From Mucilaginibacter geliditolerans (GTDB taxonomy: Bacteria; Bacteroidota; Bacteroidia; Sphingobacteriales; Sphingobacteriaceae), in the NCBI RefSeq assembly GCF_014200495.1, contig NZ_JACHBY010000001.1, forward strand, positions 868,001 through 932,000: a stretch of 64,000 nt of DNA. Reading direction: 5' to 3'. Below, piece after piece: positions 1 through 8,289 of this stretch (its first letter is position 1; each line of letters begins with the position of its first letter). Made by a program: the position numbers and the translations under genes. The notes beneath the pieces were generated by a model that was not told where the DNA came from, searched no databases, and saw only the letters and a list, made by a program, of their open reading frames with translations.

Positions 1-438
1 CATACTAATAATTATAAATCGGCAGTACATTTACTGATGGGACCTGTTAAATCGCACTTAAATGAGAGTGGCCTACACATTGGTAACATAGGTGTTAAAC
101 CTGCAAACCTGGCCGGACTAATTAAACTGGTTGATTCAGGACAGATCAACAATACCGTTGCATCACATAAGTTGTTCCCTGCTCTGCTCAAGTTCCCTGA
201 TAAAACAGCGGAAACGCTGGCTGCCGAGCTGAACTTATTGATCAGTAATGATGGTGACGATGTAAGTCAGTTTATCCAGGCCGCGATTGCCAAGTTTCCG
301 GATAAGGTTAAAGAATACCAGAAAGGTAAAAAAGGCGTTTTAGGTTTGTTTATGGGCGAAATTATGAAAAGCTCAAAAGGCAAGATCGATCCGCAGAAAA
401 CAAATCAACTACTTATTAAAGAACTAGAATCTAAATAA
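1..438 (+). CDS. gatB: Asp/Glu-tRNA amidotransferase subunit B, C-terminal part
   Basis: Partial gene entering from the left edge; the reading frame is open from base 1, so the first visible Met (base 37) is internal. The visible residues contain the end of the GatB core (GPVKSHLNES) followed by the helical YqeY-like tail domain that binds tRNA, with the usual closing pattern KxNQLLIKELE. GatB transfers ammonia onto Glu-tRNA(Gln) or Asp-tRNA(Asn) after activating the misacylated amino acid. The stop codon abuts the ATG of the next gene, so the two are probably co-transcribed although their functions are not obviously related. Identification rests on the tail only, which is well conserved. Confidence 0.93.
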   Translation, partial: HTNNYKSAVHLLMGPVKSHLNESGLHIGNIGVKPANLAGLIKLVDSGQINNTVASHKLFPALLKFPDKTAETLAAELNLLISNDGDDVSQFIQAAIAKFPDKVKEYQKGKKGVLGLFMGEIMKSSKGKIDPQKTNQLLIKELESK

Positions 439-1560
439 ATGAAAAACCGTATCATATTATGCAGCATTGTATCTATCTCAATGCTGATATTTTCGTGCAA
501 GGATAATAATGCATTTACCATTTCTGGCACTGTTCAAAATCCGGCAAGCTTAAAAACTGTATTCCTGTTAGAGAGCGACAGCACCACCACAAACGTTGTT
601 GACTCAACCAAGCTAAGCGAAGATGGTAAATTTCAGTTTAAACATACCGCACCTTATGCCAACCTGTATAAACTACGTGTAGGCGGTAGTGTTTTTGACC
701 TGATAGCTAAAAACGGCGATGCCATTGACTTCAGTACCGATTTGAATGACAATAAACACAGTTACACCATCAGTGGCTCAGATGAGTCGGAAAAGATCCA
801 GGAGTTTAATAAGATAAGTAATGTTTATACCGACAAAAACACAAAACTGGCTGATGAATACCAGGCAAAATCACAGGCTTTAGGCAAACAATCAGATTCA
901 TTGATGAAAATATACCTGCCCGTATTTCAAAAAAACATAGCTGATTACAGCGTTGTTACTTTGAAATTCATGAATGATAACAAAAACTCGCTGGCTGGCT
1001 TTTACGCAGCAACATCACTTGACCCTGATAAATATGAGCAGCCGTTAATTGCTTATGCAGATCAGATAAAAGATAGTTTTAAAGATAATCCAGGTGTACA
1101 GCAGTTCATCAAACAAATGATGCTGATTAAACCAGTATCGATTGGCCAGCCTGCGCCCGAGTTTACCGTTATAGGTGTAGATAACAAGCCCATCAAGTTA
1201 TCTGATTACAAAGGAAAATATGTTATGCTTGATTTCTGGGCATCATGGTGCGGCCCGTGCAGGCAGGAAAATCCTAACGTAGTTGCGCAGTATGCAAAGT
1301 TCAAATCAAAAGGTCTTAATATCCTTGGTATATCGTTAGATACTGATAAAGATAAATGGCAACAAGCTATAACAGCAGATAATTTAACTTGGAGCCATGC
1401 ATCAGACCTTAAGAATTTTGAAGGCCCTACAGAAAGGTTATACCATATAGAAGCCATACCATCAAACTTCATAATTGACCCTCAGGGCATTATAGTTGCC
1501 AAAAATGTAAGAGGGGCTGATCTTGAAGATTTTTTAAATAAAATATTTAATAAGCCTTAA
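439..1560 (+). CDS. TlpA-type thioredoxin lipoprotein with DUF4369 domain
   Basis: Predicted periplasmic thiol-disulfide reductase anchored as a lipoprotein. A short signal peptide ends in the lipobox LIFSC, with Cys20 as the lipidated residue. Residues about 24-115 look like the beta-rich DUF4369 domain common in Bacteroidota; about 120-230 is helical; about 233-373 is a TlpA/AhpC-TSA thioredoxin fold with the redox motif WCGPC (Cys271 and Cys274) and a cis-Pro near IPSNF. Proteins of this build reduce periplasmic disulfides, for example during cytochrome c maturation; the substrate here is unknown. The start codon directly follows the gatB stop, indicating translational coupling. Confidence 0.9.
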   Translation: MKNRIILCSIVSISMLIFSCKDNNAFTISGTVQNPASLKTVFLLESDSTTTNVVDSTKLSEDGKFQFKHTAPYANLYKLRVGGSVFDLIAKNGDAIDFSTDLNDNKHSYTISGSDESEKIQEFNKISNVYTDKNTKLADEYQAKSQALGKQSDSLMKIYLPVFQKNIADYSVVTLKFMNDNKNSLAGFYAATSLDPDKYEQPLIAYADQIKDSFKDNPGVQQFIKQMMLIKPVSIGQPAPEFTVIGVDNKPIKLSDYKGKYVMLDFWASWCGPCRQENPNVVAQYAKFKSKGLNILGISLDTDKDKWQQAITADNLTWSHASDLKNFEGPTERLYHIEAIPSNFIIDPQGIIVAKNVRGADLEDFLNKIFNKP

Positions 1561-1654
1561 TTAACTGTTAAGATAAAGTAACATTTAACAATTTGTTAAT
1601 ATTAGCTTAACTATTTGCTTCTTTTCAGCGTATACTTTTATACAAAAATTAATC

Positions 1655-2344
1655 ATGAGCAACATATCGAAACAAAAAATACTTATTGTTGATGATGAAC
1701 CGGATATTTTAGAGCTGATAGAGTATAATTTAAAGAAGGAAGGCTATCAGGTTTTTCTTGCCCATAACGGACAAGAGGCTGTTACTGAGGCCAAAAGATC
1801 TCTCCCTGACCTGATAGTACTGGACATTATGATGCCTAAAATGGATGGCATCGAGGCCTGCCGCATTATGCGCACCATGCCCGAATTTAAGAATACCTTT
1901 ATGGTATTTTTAACTGCCCGCAGTGAGGAATATTCTGAAATTGCAGGTTTCAACGTTGGAGCAGACGATTATATCGCCAAACCTATAAAGCCCCGCGCTT
2001 TGGTTAGCCGTATTAACGCCATATTACGCCGCAACGCCCCTGCCGAAGATGTTACCGATAACAAACTGGAAATTGGCGACCTGGTAATTGACCGCGAGGC
2101 TTATCTTGTTTTCCAAAAAGGTGCCAAGGTGGTATTAGCCAAAAAAGAATTTGAGCTATTGTACCTGCTGGCCTCAAAACCCGGTAAAGTTTACACCCGC
2201 GAGGTGATCCTGAAAAACATCTGGGAAGACTCAGTAGTAGTTACCAACCGTACCATTGATGTACACATCCGTAAAGTGAGAGAAAAACTAGGTGACGATA
2301 TTATATCAACCGTAAAAGGTGTTGGGTATAAATTCGGAGCATAA
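1655..2344 (+). CDS. OmpR/PhoB-family response regulator
   Basis: Two-domain DNA-binding response regulator. Residues 7-125 form a receiver domain with the acidic pair in IVDDEP, the phosphoacceptor Asp57 in VLDIMMP, the switch Thr in FLTAR and the Lys in IAKPIKP. Residues about 138-229 form the winged-helix output domain, including the recognition-helix region TNRTIDVHIRKVREKLG and the closing VKGVGYKF. The length of 229 is normal. No histidine kinase gene lies next to it, so it is an orphan or works with a distant kinase; resemblance to PhoB/RprY-type regulators does not settle the signal. A strong terminator follows. Confidence 0.93.
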   Translation: MSNISKQKILIVDDEPDILELIEYNLKKEGYQVFLAHNGQEAVTEAKRSLPDLIVLDIMMPKMDGIEACRIMRTMPEFKNTFMVFLTARSEEYSEIAGFNVGADDYIAKPIKPRALVSRINAILRRNAPAEDVTDNKLEIGDLVIDREAYLVFQKGAKVVLAKKEFELLYLLASKPGKVYTREVILKNIWEDSVVVTNRTIDVHIRKVREKLGDDIISTVKGVGYKFGA

Positions 2345-2363
2345 AACCTCACAATAAAAAATA

Positions 2364-2401
2364 ACAAACAGGGTCAGTAATAATTTACTGACCCTGTTTG
2401 T
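2364..2401 (+). terminator. Rho-independent-type hairpin after the response regulator
   Basis: A perfect 17-bp inverted repeat (arms 2364-2380 and 2385-2401) with a TAAT loop lies 20 bases after the stop codon. A-rich on the left and T-rich on the right, it could end transcription from the response regulator. Confidence 0.8.
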
Positions 2402-2424
2402 ATTATATCCACCTGGATATAACC

Positions 2425-2515
2425 AAGCGTCATTGCTGTAAGGAACGAAGCAATCCCCGATCAGCATGACCGCTCTGTATAGTTTGGGATTGCTTCGTTC
2501 CTCGCAATGACGCTT
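2425..2515. repeat. Palindromic element, family A (copy 1)
   Basis: Imperfect palindrome running from AAGCGTCATTGC to its complement GCAATGACGCTT, with inner arms GAACGAAGCAATCCC and GGGATTGCTTCGTTC. It is nearly identical to the copy at 6401-6488 (about five differences). It sits between two convergent genes. Confidence 0.88.
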
Positions 2516-2536
2516 GCATAAAAAATTGAATATGTC

Positions 2537-2971
2537 TTACTTGGCAACCACAGCTTTTTTAGCGGCAGTTGCCTTAGCGGTAACAACCTTTTTAGCGCTT
2601 GTTGCTTTAGCCGCAACTTTCTTTTTGGCATCAGTAGCTGATTTTTTAGCAGCAGCTGTTTCGGTTTTAGCTTTAGCAGTTACTTCTTTTGCTTTAGTAT
2701 CAGCCTTCGCTTTTACATCTGAAGCAGCACTTTTCGCTTTGGTTGCTGTAGCTGACGCTTTATGCACAACGCTTGCCTTAGCTATTGTAGCTTTATGTGT
2801 TGCGGTAGCTTTTTTAGCGGTTACTTTATCTTTAAGATGGTCTATTGTATCGCCTGCTTTGTCTTTTAATTCCTCGGCGTTATCCTTGGTATCATCCCAA
2901 AGGCTCTCAATCGTTTCTTTAACCTTTTCAAAAAATCCTTTTTCTTCAGGTTTAGTGCTGTTATCACTCAT
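2537..2971 (-). CDS. Lys/Ala-rich histone-like protein
   Basis: A 144-residue, highly basic protein. Residues 1-50 are mixed and acidic with helix-forming heptads (VKETIESLWDDTKDNAEELK); residues 50-144 are almost only Ala, Lys, Thr and Val, with recurring AKK, KAT and AKA units that resemble the tail of histone H1 or LEA/apolipoprotein-like helices. No enzyme motif is present. Possible roles are nucleoid compaction or stress protection; this is by composition only. The complementary strand also has a long open frame (2514-3008), which is a by-product of the repetitive codons. The minus strand was chosen because it has a charged, soluble N-terminus and a good ATG. Confidence 0.78.
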   Translation of the reverse strand: MSDNSTKPEEKGFFEKVKETIESLWDDTKDNAEELKDKAGDTIDHLKDKVTAKKATATHKATIAKASVVHKASATATKAKSAASDVKAKADTKAKEVTAKAKTETAAAKKSATDAKKKVAAKATSAKKVVTAKATAAKKAVVAK

Positions 2972-3052
2972 GTTTTTTACAGTTAGTTGTATGTTAATAT
3001 TTCATTAAAATACAATTACTATACCAATGCTACCTCAGCCTGATTTCCTGTT

Positions 3053-3760
3053 TTAGAAGTTAGGTTTAAGCACATATTTATCATAAAAGCGGAAAATATG
3101 TTCTGTAGCCTCTTCGGCGGTGTCTACCAAACGATACAAATTCAAATCTTCCGGGCTGATATTATGCTCATGTTCCAGCATATTTTTCTCCACCCAATCA
3201 AACAACCCCTTCCAGTAGTCAATCCCCACAAATACAATCGGAAAACGGGCTATCTTACCGGTTTGTATCAACGTCATGGCCTCGAATGATTCATCCATGG
3301 TACCAAAACCGCCCGGCAATACAATAAAACCCTGTGAGTATTTCATGAACATTACTTTGCGCACAAAAAAATAATCAAACTCCATTATCTTATCCCTGTC
3401 GAGATATTTATTATGGAACTGCTCAAATGGCAATTCAATGTTCAGCCCTACCGACTTCCCTCCTGCCTCAAATGCACCTTTATTAGCAGCCTCCATAATC
3501 CCCGGCCCGCCGCCCGATATTACGCCGTAGCCGCGTTCTGATAGCAAACGGGCGCATTCTTCGGATATCTGGTAATACTTACTGTCGTTTTTTGTCCGTG
3601 CCGACCCGAATATGGATACACAAGGGCCTATTTTAGCCAGTTTATCAAAACCATCAACAAACTCGGCCATAATTTTAAATATCTGCCAGGAGTCGGTCAC
3701 TTTAATTTCCTGCCAGTTTTTATTTTCAAACGCGCGTCTTATTTTATCATCATTTGTCAT
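3053..3760 (-). CDS. LOG-family nucleotide phosphoribohydrolase-like protein
   Basis: Member of the LOG (TIGR00730) family, Rossmann-like proteins often mislabelled lysine decarboxylase. Diagnostic motifs are present: FGSAR near residue 50, GGGPGIMEAANKGA, and the signature PGGFGTMDE with catalytic Arg/Glu. Members cleave ribose-5-phosphate from cytokinin riboside monophosphates or other NMPs, releasing the free base. The 235-residue length is that of the longer bacterial type, with an N-terminal helical extension. No cytokinin genes adjoin it, so a general nucleotide-salvage role is as likely as hormone synthesis. It lies downstream of the symporter gene in the same direction, with 26 bases between. 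Confidence 0.88.
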   Translation of the reverse strand: MTNDDKIRRAFENKNWQEIKVTDSWQIFKIMAEFVDGFDKLAKIGPCVSIFGSARTKNDSKYYQISEECARLLSERGYGVISGGGPGIMEAANKGAFEAGGKSVGLNIELPFEQFHNKYLDRDKIMEFDYFFVRKVMFMKYSQGFIVLPGGFGTMDESFEAMTLIQTGKIARFPIVFVGIDYWKGLFDWVEKNMLEHEHNISPEDLNLYRLVDTAEEATEHIFRFYDKYVLKPNF

Positions 3761-3786
3761 AAATTATATAGATAGAGTAAAAAGTA

Positions 3787-5274
3787 TTAAGCACTAATTG
3801 GTGTTTTTGTTTTCGATGCAGAAGTGATCAGTAACCCGGCAAATGTAATCAATCCGTTCACGATGATCAGTTCATTGTCGAAAACATAACCGCCCAGCAG
3901 CACCTTTGATGAGGTGCTCAGAAAATAGCAAACCGCTGGTGATATCAAACAAATAAAAGGCACCAGCTTATCCCTGACCTGCCTGTTTTTCATAAACAAA
4001 CCAAAGCTGTACAGGCCCAGCAGCGGACCATAGGTATAAGATGCCACTTTGAAGATAGCTGTTACAACAGCATCATTATTAATGGCATTAAAAGCGATAA
4101 TGGTCAGCAGCATCAACACAGAAAAGCCAATATGCACAAAATGCCTGGTGTTTACATTCTTTTTACTGTTGATGGCTTCACGCTTATTAAAACCTAAAAA
4201 ATCAACACAAAAAGAAGTTGTGAGTGCGGTTAATGCGGAATCAGTAGTGGCAAAGGTTGCAGCCGTTAAACCAAGCATAAAAACCATAGCAGGCACTATA
4301 CCTAAGTATTGCAGAGCGATAGTTGGATACAAATAGTCCGTTTTGGCAACCTTGATGCCGTTATGCGCAGCATAGATATACAGCAATGCCCCTACGCTTA
4401 AAAAGAAGATATTGATCACCACAAAAACAGCGGTAAAACTGAACATATTCTTTTTCGCTTCGTGGATATTGGATAAGCTCAGATTTTTCTGCATCAGGTC
4501 CTGATCGAGCCCTACCATGGCTATGGTGATAAACATACCGCCTAAAAATGCCTTAACAAAATGGAACTTGCTGCTCAGGAAATCGCTAAAGAAAAACACT
4601 TTGGAGTAACTGCTATTCTTAACCGCGTCAAATGCCTCGAATATGTTTAGATGCAGGCTGCGGCAAATGAATATGATCGACAGGAAGACCGATGATACCA
4701 GGAACAACGTCTGCAAACTATCGGTAATAATAATGGTTTTAAGGCCACCTTTAAACGTATACGACCATATAAGCAGCAAGCATATCAGCACCGTTACGGC
4801 AAATGGCACATGATAGCTATCGAATATGAATTTTTGCAATACTATAACCACCAGGTATAGCCGGAAACCTGAGCCTATTATCCTGCTGATAAGGAAAATT
4901 CCAGCGGCAGTTTTATAGCTCCAGGTACCTAAAGCGGTTTCGATATAGCTATAAATGGATGTTAATTTAAGTCGATAATAAAGCGGTAACAACACAGTGG
5001 CTACGATGATAAAGCCCGCGGCATTACCCAATACAAACTGGAAATACTCAAACTGATCGCCGGTTGGGGCACCTACTTTGCCAGGGACGGAGATAAACGT
5101 AACTCCACTTAAAGCTGTACCGATCATCCCAAATGCAACCAGGTACCATTTTGAATTGCGGTTTGCCACAAAAAAGGTGTCGTTATCAGTTGATTTACGC
5201 GAGGTTAGATACGAGATAACCAGCAATACCAAAAAGTAACCGATAATGAAAGATAGGAGTATTGCGGGAGACAT
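3787..5274 (-). CDS. Sodium:solute symporter (SSS family)
   Basis: A 495-residue integral membrane protein with about 13 hydrophobic segments, beginning with an N-terminal helix that starts at residue 3. The SSS signatures are visible: the region around WYLVAFGMIGTALSGVTF (TM1-2), GGMFITIAMVGLDQDLMQKNL, and LGLTAATFATTDSALTALTTS, which contains the Ser/Thr cluster forming the second sodium site. The family imports sugars, amino acids, proline, pantothenate or sialic acid with Na+; the substrate cannot be read from sequence. It probably forms a two-gene unit with the LOG gene just downstream. Confidence 0.9.
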   Translation of the reverse strand: MSPAILLSFIIGYFLVLLVISYLTSRKSTDNDTFFVANRNSKWYLVAFGMIGTALSGVTFISVPGKVGAPTGDQFEYFQFVLGNAAGFIIVATVLLPLYYRLKLTSIYSYIETALGTWSYKTAAGIFLISRIIGSGFRLYLVVIVLQKFIFDSYHVPFAVTVLICLLLIWSYTFKGGLKTIIITDSLQTLFLVSSVFLSIIFICRSLHLNIFEAFDAVKNSSYSKVFFFSDFLSSKFHFVKAFLGGMFITIAMVGLDQDLMQKNLSLSNIHEAKKNMFSFTAVFVVINIFFLSVGALLYIYAAHNGIKVAKTDYLYPTIALQYLGIVPAMVFMLGLTAATFATTDSALTALTTSFCVDFLGFNKREAINSKKNVNTRHFVHIGFSVLMLLTIIAFNAINNDAVVTAIFKVASYTYGPLLGLYSFGLFMKNRQVRDKLVPFICLISPAVCYFLSTSSKVLLGGYVFDNELIIVNGLITFAGLLITSASKTKTPISA

Positions 5275-5363
5275 GTTTTTAGTATTTAGTAGCTGGTATC
5301 AAGTAGCAAGATAGTAATAATCCGTTATGACAATAAATTTGTAACAGAAATTTAATCTAACCT

Positions 5364-5440
5364 GTCATTCTGAGCGATAGCGAAGAACCTGCACTGTTGT
5401 TTGCCACGTGCTAAGATTCTTCGCTATCGCTCAGAATGAC
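5364..5440. repeat. Palindromic element, family B (copy 1)
   Basis: Imperfect palindrome with outer arms GTCATTCTGAGCGATAGCGA and its complement ending CAGAATGAC. A second copy is at 8197-8277; a degenerate trace is seen near 29350-29450. Confidence 0.85.
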
Positions 5441-5492
5441 AATTACGTTTTTAATACACCAAACCATTCCCCTAACTTTACGTTCAATAATT

Positions 5493-5873
5493 ATGAAAAT
5501 CAACAGGCTCGATCATTTAGTTTTAACTGTAAAAGATATAGATGCTACTTGTACATTTTACCGGGATATTTTAGAAATGGAGATCGAAACATTTCAGCAA
5601 AACAGGAAAGCGTTGAAATTCGGCATACAAAAGATCAACCTGCACCAGTACGGGCATGAGATTGATCCAAAGGCTATCAATCCTACTCCCGGCTCTGGTG
5701 ATCTTTGTTTTATTGCTGATACGCCGGTTGCTGAGGTTATAGAAACACTCAAAAATAAAGGCATTGCCATTGAAACAGGTCCTGTGGAACGGACAGGCGC
5801 TACCGGTCGGCTTATATCAGTGTATTTAAGAGATCCCGACCAAAATCTTGTGGAAATAAGTAATTATATTTAG
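5493..5873 (+). CDS. VOC-family (glyoxalase/dioxygenase fold) protein
   Basis: A 126-residue single-unit vicinal oxygen chelate protein. It starts with the usual INRLDHLVLTVKDID, whose His8 is a likely metal ligand, continues with TCTFYRDILEM, and ends in the second motif VYLRDPDQNLVEISNY, whose Glu is the C-terminal metal ligand. The His and Glu of the family are kept, so it may be an active metalloenzyme, but the substrate (methylglyoxal adduct, fosfomycin or other) is not deducible. The start at ATG 5493 gives the standard N-terminus; the longer open frame upstream runs out of a palindromic repeat. It ends 4 bases before the next gene. Confidence 0.88.
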   Translation: MKINRLDHLVLTVKDIDATCTFYRDILEMEIETFQQNRKALKFGIQKINLHQYGHEIDPKAINPTPGSGDLCFIADTPVAEVIETLKNKGIAIETGPVERTGATGRLISVYLRDPDQNLVEISNYI

Positions 5874-5877
5874 CTTG

Positions 5878-6390
5878 ATGAACAAAAACTTTTTTGAGTT
5901 AGATAAGTCGGTTTATTTATCACACATTTTATACCTGATAAAAGTAATTTTAGGTGTTATCATCTGTTACATCCTCTACAAGTCTATTCCTGAATATCCC
6001 TTTTATTGGTCGCTGGTTTCGGTTGTAATAGCAACCTCCCTCGATAGAAGCACCGACCAGGCTTATGACCGTATAAAAGCAAATATTTTGGGTTGTATTG
6101 TAGGCGCAAGTCTATACCCTATTCAATTGCCTGAATTACTGGTTATGTGTATAGGGGTTACTATAATAGTGTTTTTGGCTATCGGCTTTAAAATAACCAG
6201 CACTTTAAGGAGCGCGCTTGCTGCGCTTATCATTATATTATTACAGGCAGAAACAACTAAACATTGGTATATAGCGCTGGAACGTGTGGTATGTGTTGTG
6301 ACTGGCTGTGTGGTGGCTTTGCTGCTTACGCTATTCTTTAATAAAATATGGCCGAAGGCAATGCATGTGAAGATGACGAAGGAAGTATGA
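5878..6390 (+). CDS. Small FUSC/aromatic-acid-exporter-like membrane protein
   Basis: A 170-residue membrane protein with about six hydrophobic segments (residues about 15-35, 43-53, 66-80, 88-106, 112-124 and 137-154), matching the N-terminal membrane half of FUSC/ArAE transporters, including the typical WSLVSVVIATSLDRSTDQAYDRI and a conserved G-x-x-x-G stretch after it. It lacks the second, cytoplasmic half found in full-length exporters, so it may dimerise. ATG 5878 was chosen over a TTG three bases earlier. It lies 4 bases after the VOC gene, suggesting a two-gene operon; a detoxification link is possible but only inferred. Confidence 0.75.
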   Translation: MNKNFFELDKSVYLSHILYLIKVILGVIICYILYKSIPEYPFYWSLVSVVIATSLDRSTDQAYDRIKANILGCIVGASLYPIQLPELLVMCIGVTIIVFLAIGFKITSTLRSALAALIIILLQAETTKHWYIALERVVCVVTGCVVALLLTLFFNKIWPKAMHVKMTKEV

Positions 6391-6400
6391 GCCTATCTTA

Positions 6401-6488
6401 AAGCGTCATTGCTGTAAGGAACGAAGCAACCCCCGATCAGCAGAGCCGCTCTGTATGGTTTGGGATTGCTTCGTTCCTCGCAATGACG
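6401..6488. repeat. Palindromic element, family A (copy 2)
   Basis: Near-identical to the element at 2425-2515, in the same orientation, placed between the convergent FUSC-like gene and guaB. Both arms carry the GAACGAAGCAA core. Confidence 0.88.
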
Positions 6489-6508
6489 AGTTGAATATAG
6501 CTAAAGAA

Positions 6509-7978
6509 TTACCTTGTATAATTAGGCGCCTCCTTAGTTATTGTAATATCATGAGGATGTGATTCACGGATACCTGAAGCGGTGATCCTCACGAATTTTG
6601 CTTTTTGCAATGTCTCGATATCCTTAGCACCGCAATAACCCATACTGGCACGTAAACCACCTACATATTGGTAAACAACCTCAGCTAAAGTGCCTTTATA
6701 CGGCACACGACCCACAATACCTTCGGGAACCAATTTCTTGATATCATCCTCAACATCCTGAAAATAACGATCTTTTGATCCTGATTCCATTGCTTCTATA
6801 GAACCCATACCACGGTATGATTTAAAACGGCGACCTTCATAAATGATGCTTTCGCCCGGTGATTCTTCAACACCTGCGAATAGCGAGCCTGCCATTATGG
6901 AGCCTGCACCGGCTGCGATAGCTTTAGCAATATCGCCGGTGTGTTTAATACCACCATCGGCAATTACAGGTACGCCTGTGCCTTTTAATGCTTCGGCACA
7001 CTCATAAACCGCATATAATTGCGGTACACCTACACCAGCAATAATACGGGTGGTACAAATAGAACCCGGACCGATACCAACTTTAACGCCATCAGCGCCT
7101 GCATTGGCTAAAGCTAATGCAGCTTCACCGGTTGCTACGTTACCTGCTATAACCTGCAGATCAGGGTAAGCGGCTTTTACTTCTTTTAATTTATTGATAA
7201 CACCTAAAGAGTGACCGTGAGCAGTATCAATTGCGATAACGTCCACTCCTGCTTTATATAAAGCTGCTACACGCTCCATCGTATCGGCAGTAACACCCAC
7301 TGCTGCGCCTACACGCAGGCGGCCATGCTCATCTTTACAGGCATTAGGGAAATTTTTTATTTTTTGAATATCCTTAAAAGTGATGAGGCCGATCAGTTTG
7401 TTATCAGCATCAACAACAGGAAGTTTTTCTATTTTATGATTTTGCAGTATGGCTTCGGCCTGCACCATATCAGTACCTTTTGGGGCGGTGATCAGGTTGA
7501 CTTTGGTCATCACCTCACTTGCCGGGCGACTTGGATCTTTCTCAAAACGAAGGTCACGATTGGTTAAAATACCTTTCAATCTGCCGTCAGCATCAACAAC
7601 CGGTATACCGCCTATACGATATTCCTTCATGATCTTGAAGGCATCACCTAACAGCGCATCTTCATGCAACGTAACCGGATCCTGGATCATGCCACTTTCA
7701 GAGCGTTTTACTTTACGCACCTCATCAGCCTGGCGCTGTATGCTCATATTTTTGTGCAGCATACCTAAGCCACCTGCCTGTGCCATAGCAATTGCTAAAG
7801 CCGCCTCGGTAACAGTATCCATCGCAGCTGAAACCAGCGGAACATTAAGCTTTATTTTTTTTGTTAAATAAGAACTTGTATCAACCTCGCGGGGCAATAC
7901 TTCTGAATAAGCGGGAAGTAGAAGGACGTCGTCGTAAGTTAAACCTTCGGCAACAAATTTAGAGGGGTTTGACTGCAT
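6509..7978 (-). CDS. guaB: IMP dehydrogenase
   Basis: Oxidises IMP to XMP with NAD+, the committed step of GMP synthesis. The 489-residue protein has the full bacterial layout: N-terminal TIM-barrel strand ([19 protein letters not shown]), a two-CBS Bateman module about residues 95-205, then the rest of the barrel. The catalytic loop [11 protein letters not shown] carries the active Cys, and the phosphate-binding GGI and Met-Ala-Gly-Ser motifs ([16 protein letters not shown]) and the mobile-flap region are present. It stands alone, with a clear TAnnTTTG box about 35 bases upstream of the ATG. Confidence 0.97.
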   Translation of the reverse strand: MQSNPSKFVAEGLTYDDVLLLPAYSEVLPREVDTSSYLTKKIKLNVPLVSAAMDTVTEAALAIAMAQAGGLGMLHKNMSIQRQADEVRKVKRSESGMIQDPVTLHEDALLGDAFKIMKEYRIGGIPVVDADGRLKGILTNRDLRFEKDPSRPASEVMTKVNLITAPKGTDMVQAEAILQNHKIEKLPVVDADNKLIGLITFKDIQKIKNFPNACKDEHGRLRVGAAVGVTADTMERVAALYKAGVDVIAIDTAHGHSLGVINKLKEVKAAYPDLQVIAGNVATGEAALALANAGADGVKVGIGPGSICTTRIIAGVGVPQLYAVYECAEALKGTGVPVIADGGIKHTGDIAKAIAAGAGSIMAGSLFAGVEESPGESIIYEGRRFKSYRGMGSIEAMESGSKDRYFQDVEDDIKKLVPEGIVGRVPYKGTLAEVVYQYVGGLRASMGYCGAKDIETLQKAKFVRITASGIRESHPHDITITKEAPNYTR

Positions 7979-8012
7979 AGCAAATAATTATTTGTAGGTA
8001 TTATTTGCCGGA

Positions 8013-8020
8013 CAAAGGTA
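8013..8020 (-). promoter_or_regulatory. -7 promoter box of guaB
   Basis: On the minus strand the sequence is TACCTTTG, an exact match to the Bacteroidota -7 motif TAnnTTTG, 34 bases before the guaB ATG. No clear TTG at -33 is seen. Confidence 0.65.
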
Positions 8021-8029
8021 GCAATTTAT

Positions 8030-8049
8030 TTCGGATTCCGGAATCCGAA
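8030..8049. repeat. Perfect 20-bp palindrome upstream of guaB
   Basis: TTCGGATTCC followed by its exact complement, then a further CCGAATTTCGG palindrome. The TTCCGAAATC-type unit recurs inside prmC. It lies 10 bases beyond the guaB -7 box and may also overlap its -33 region. Confidence 0.7.
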
Positions 8050-8111
8050 TTTCGGAATTGTTTGGATTGAGGATTTATTGATTTGAATATGACAATTGGG
8101 ATTGCTGGTGA

Positions 8112-8174
8112 CCAGTTGCAAACTGGCTGAGCATGGAGTTGAGCATATGTAGGCTTCAGTTGTAAACTGAAGCC
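8112..8174. repeat. Two short hairpins between guaB and an M16 gene
   Basis: CCAGTTGCAAACTGG (8112-8126) and GGCTTCAG-TTGTAAA-CTGAAGCC (8152-8174) are separate inverted repeats. With the family B element after them and the palindrome before them, they fill the 311-bp gap 7979-8289; no gene is apparent there. Confidence 0.65.
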
Positions 8175-8196
8175 AGTGAAGAGGGTCTAAAAAACT

Positions 8197-8277
8197 GTCA
8201 TTCTGAGCGATAGCGAAGAACCTATCCGCATTCAATCGTCTGCGCGTAATAGATGCTTCGCTATCGCTCAGAATGAC
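8197..8277. repeat. Palindromic element, family B (copy 2)
   Basis: Same arms as 5364-5440 (GTCATTCTGAGCGATAGCGA and complement) with an unrelated loop. It lies just after the stop of the M16 gene on the minus strand. Confidence 0.85.
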
Positions 8278-8289
8278 AATTCATTAAAC

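Noticed and set aside
2514..3008. Open frame on the plus strand over the Lys/Ala-rich gene
   Set aside because: Its product is a hydrophobic Ala/Leu/Val sequence that mirrors the repetitive codons on the other strand; the minus-strand product has normal charged composition.
7449..7871. 140-codon plus-strand frame over guaB
   Set aside because: Antisense to a well conserved enzyme gene, no homology recognised.
8026..8235. Short minus-strand frame upstream of guaB
   Set aside because: Composed of the family B palindrome and short hairpins; no conserved sequence.
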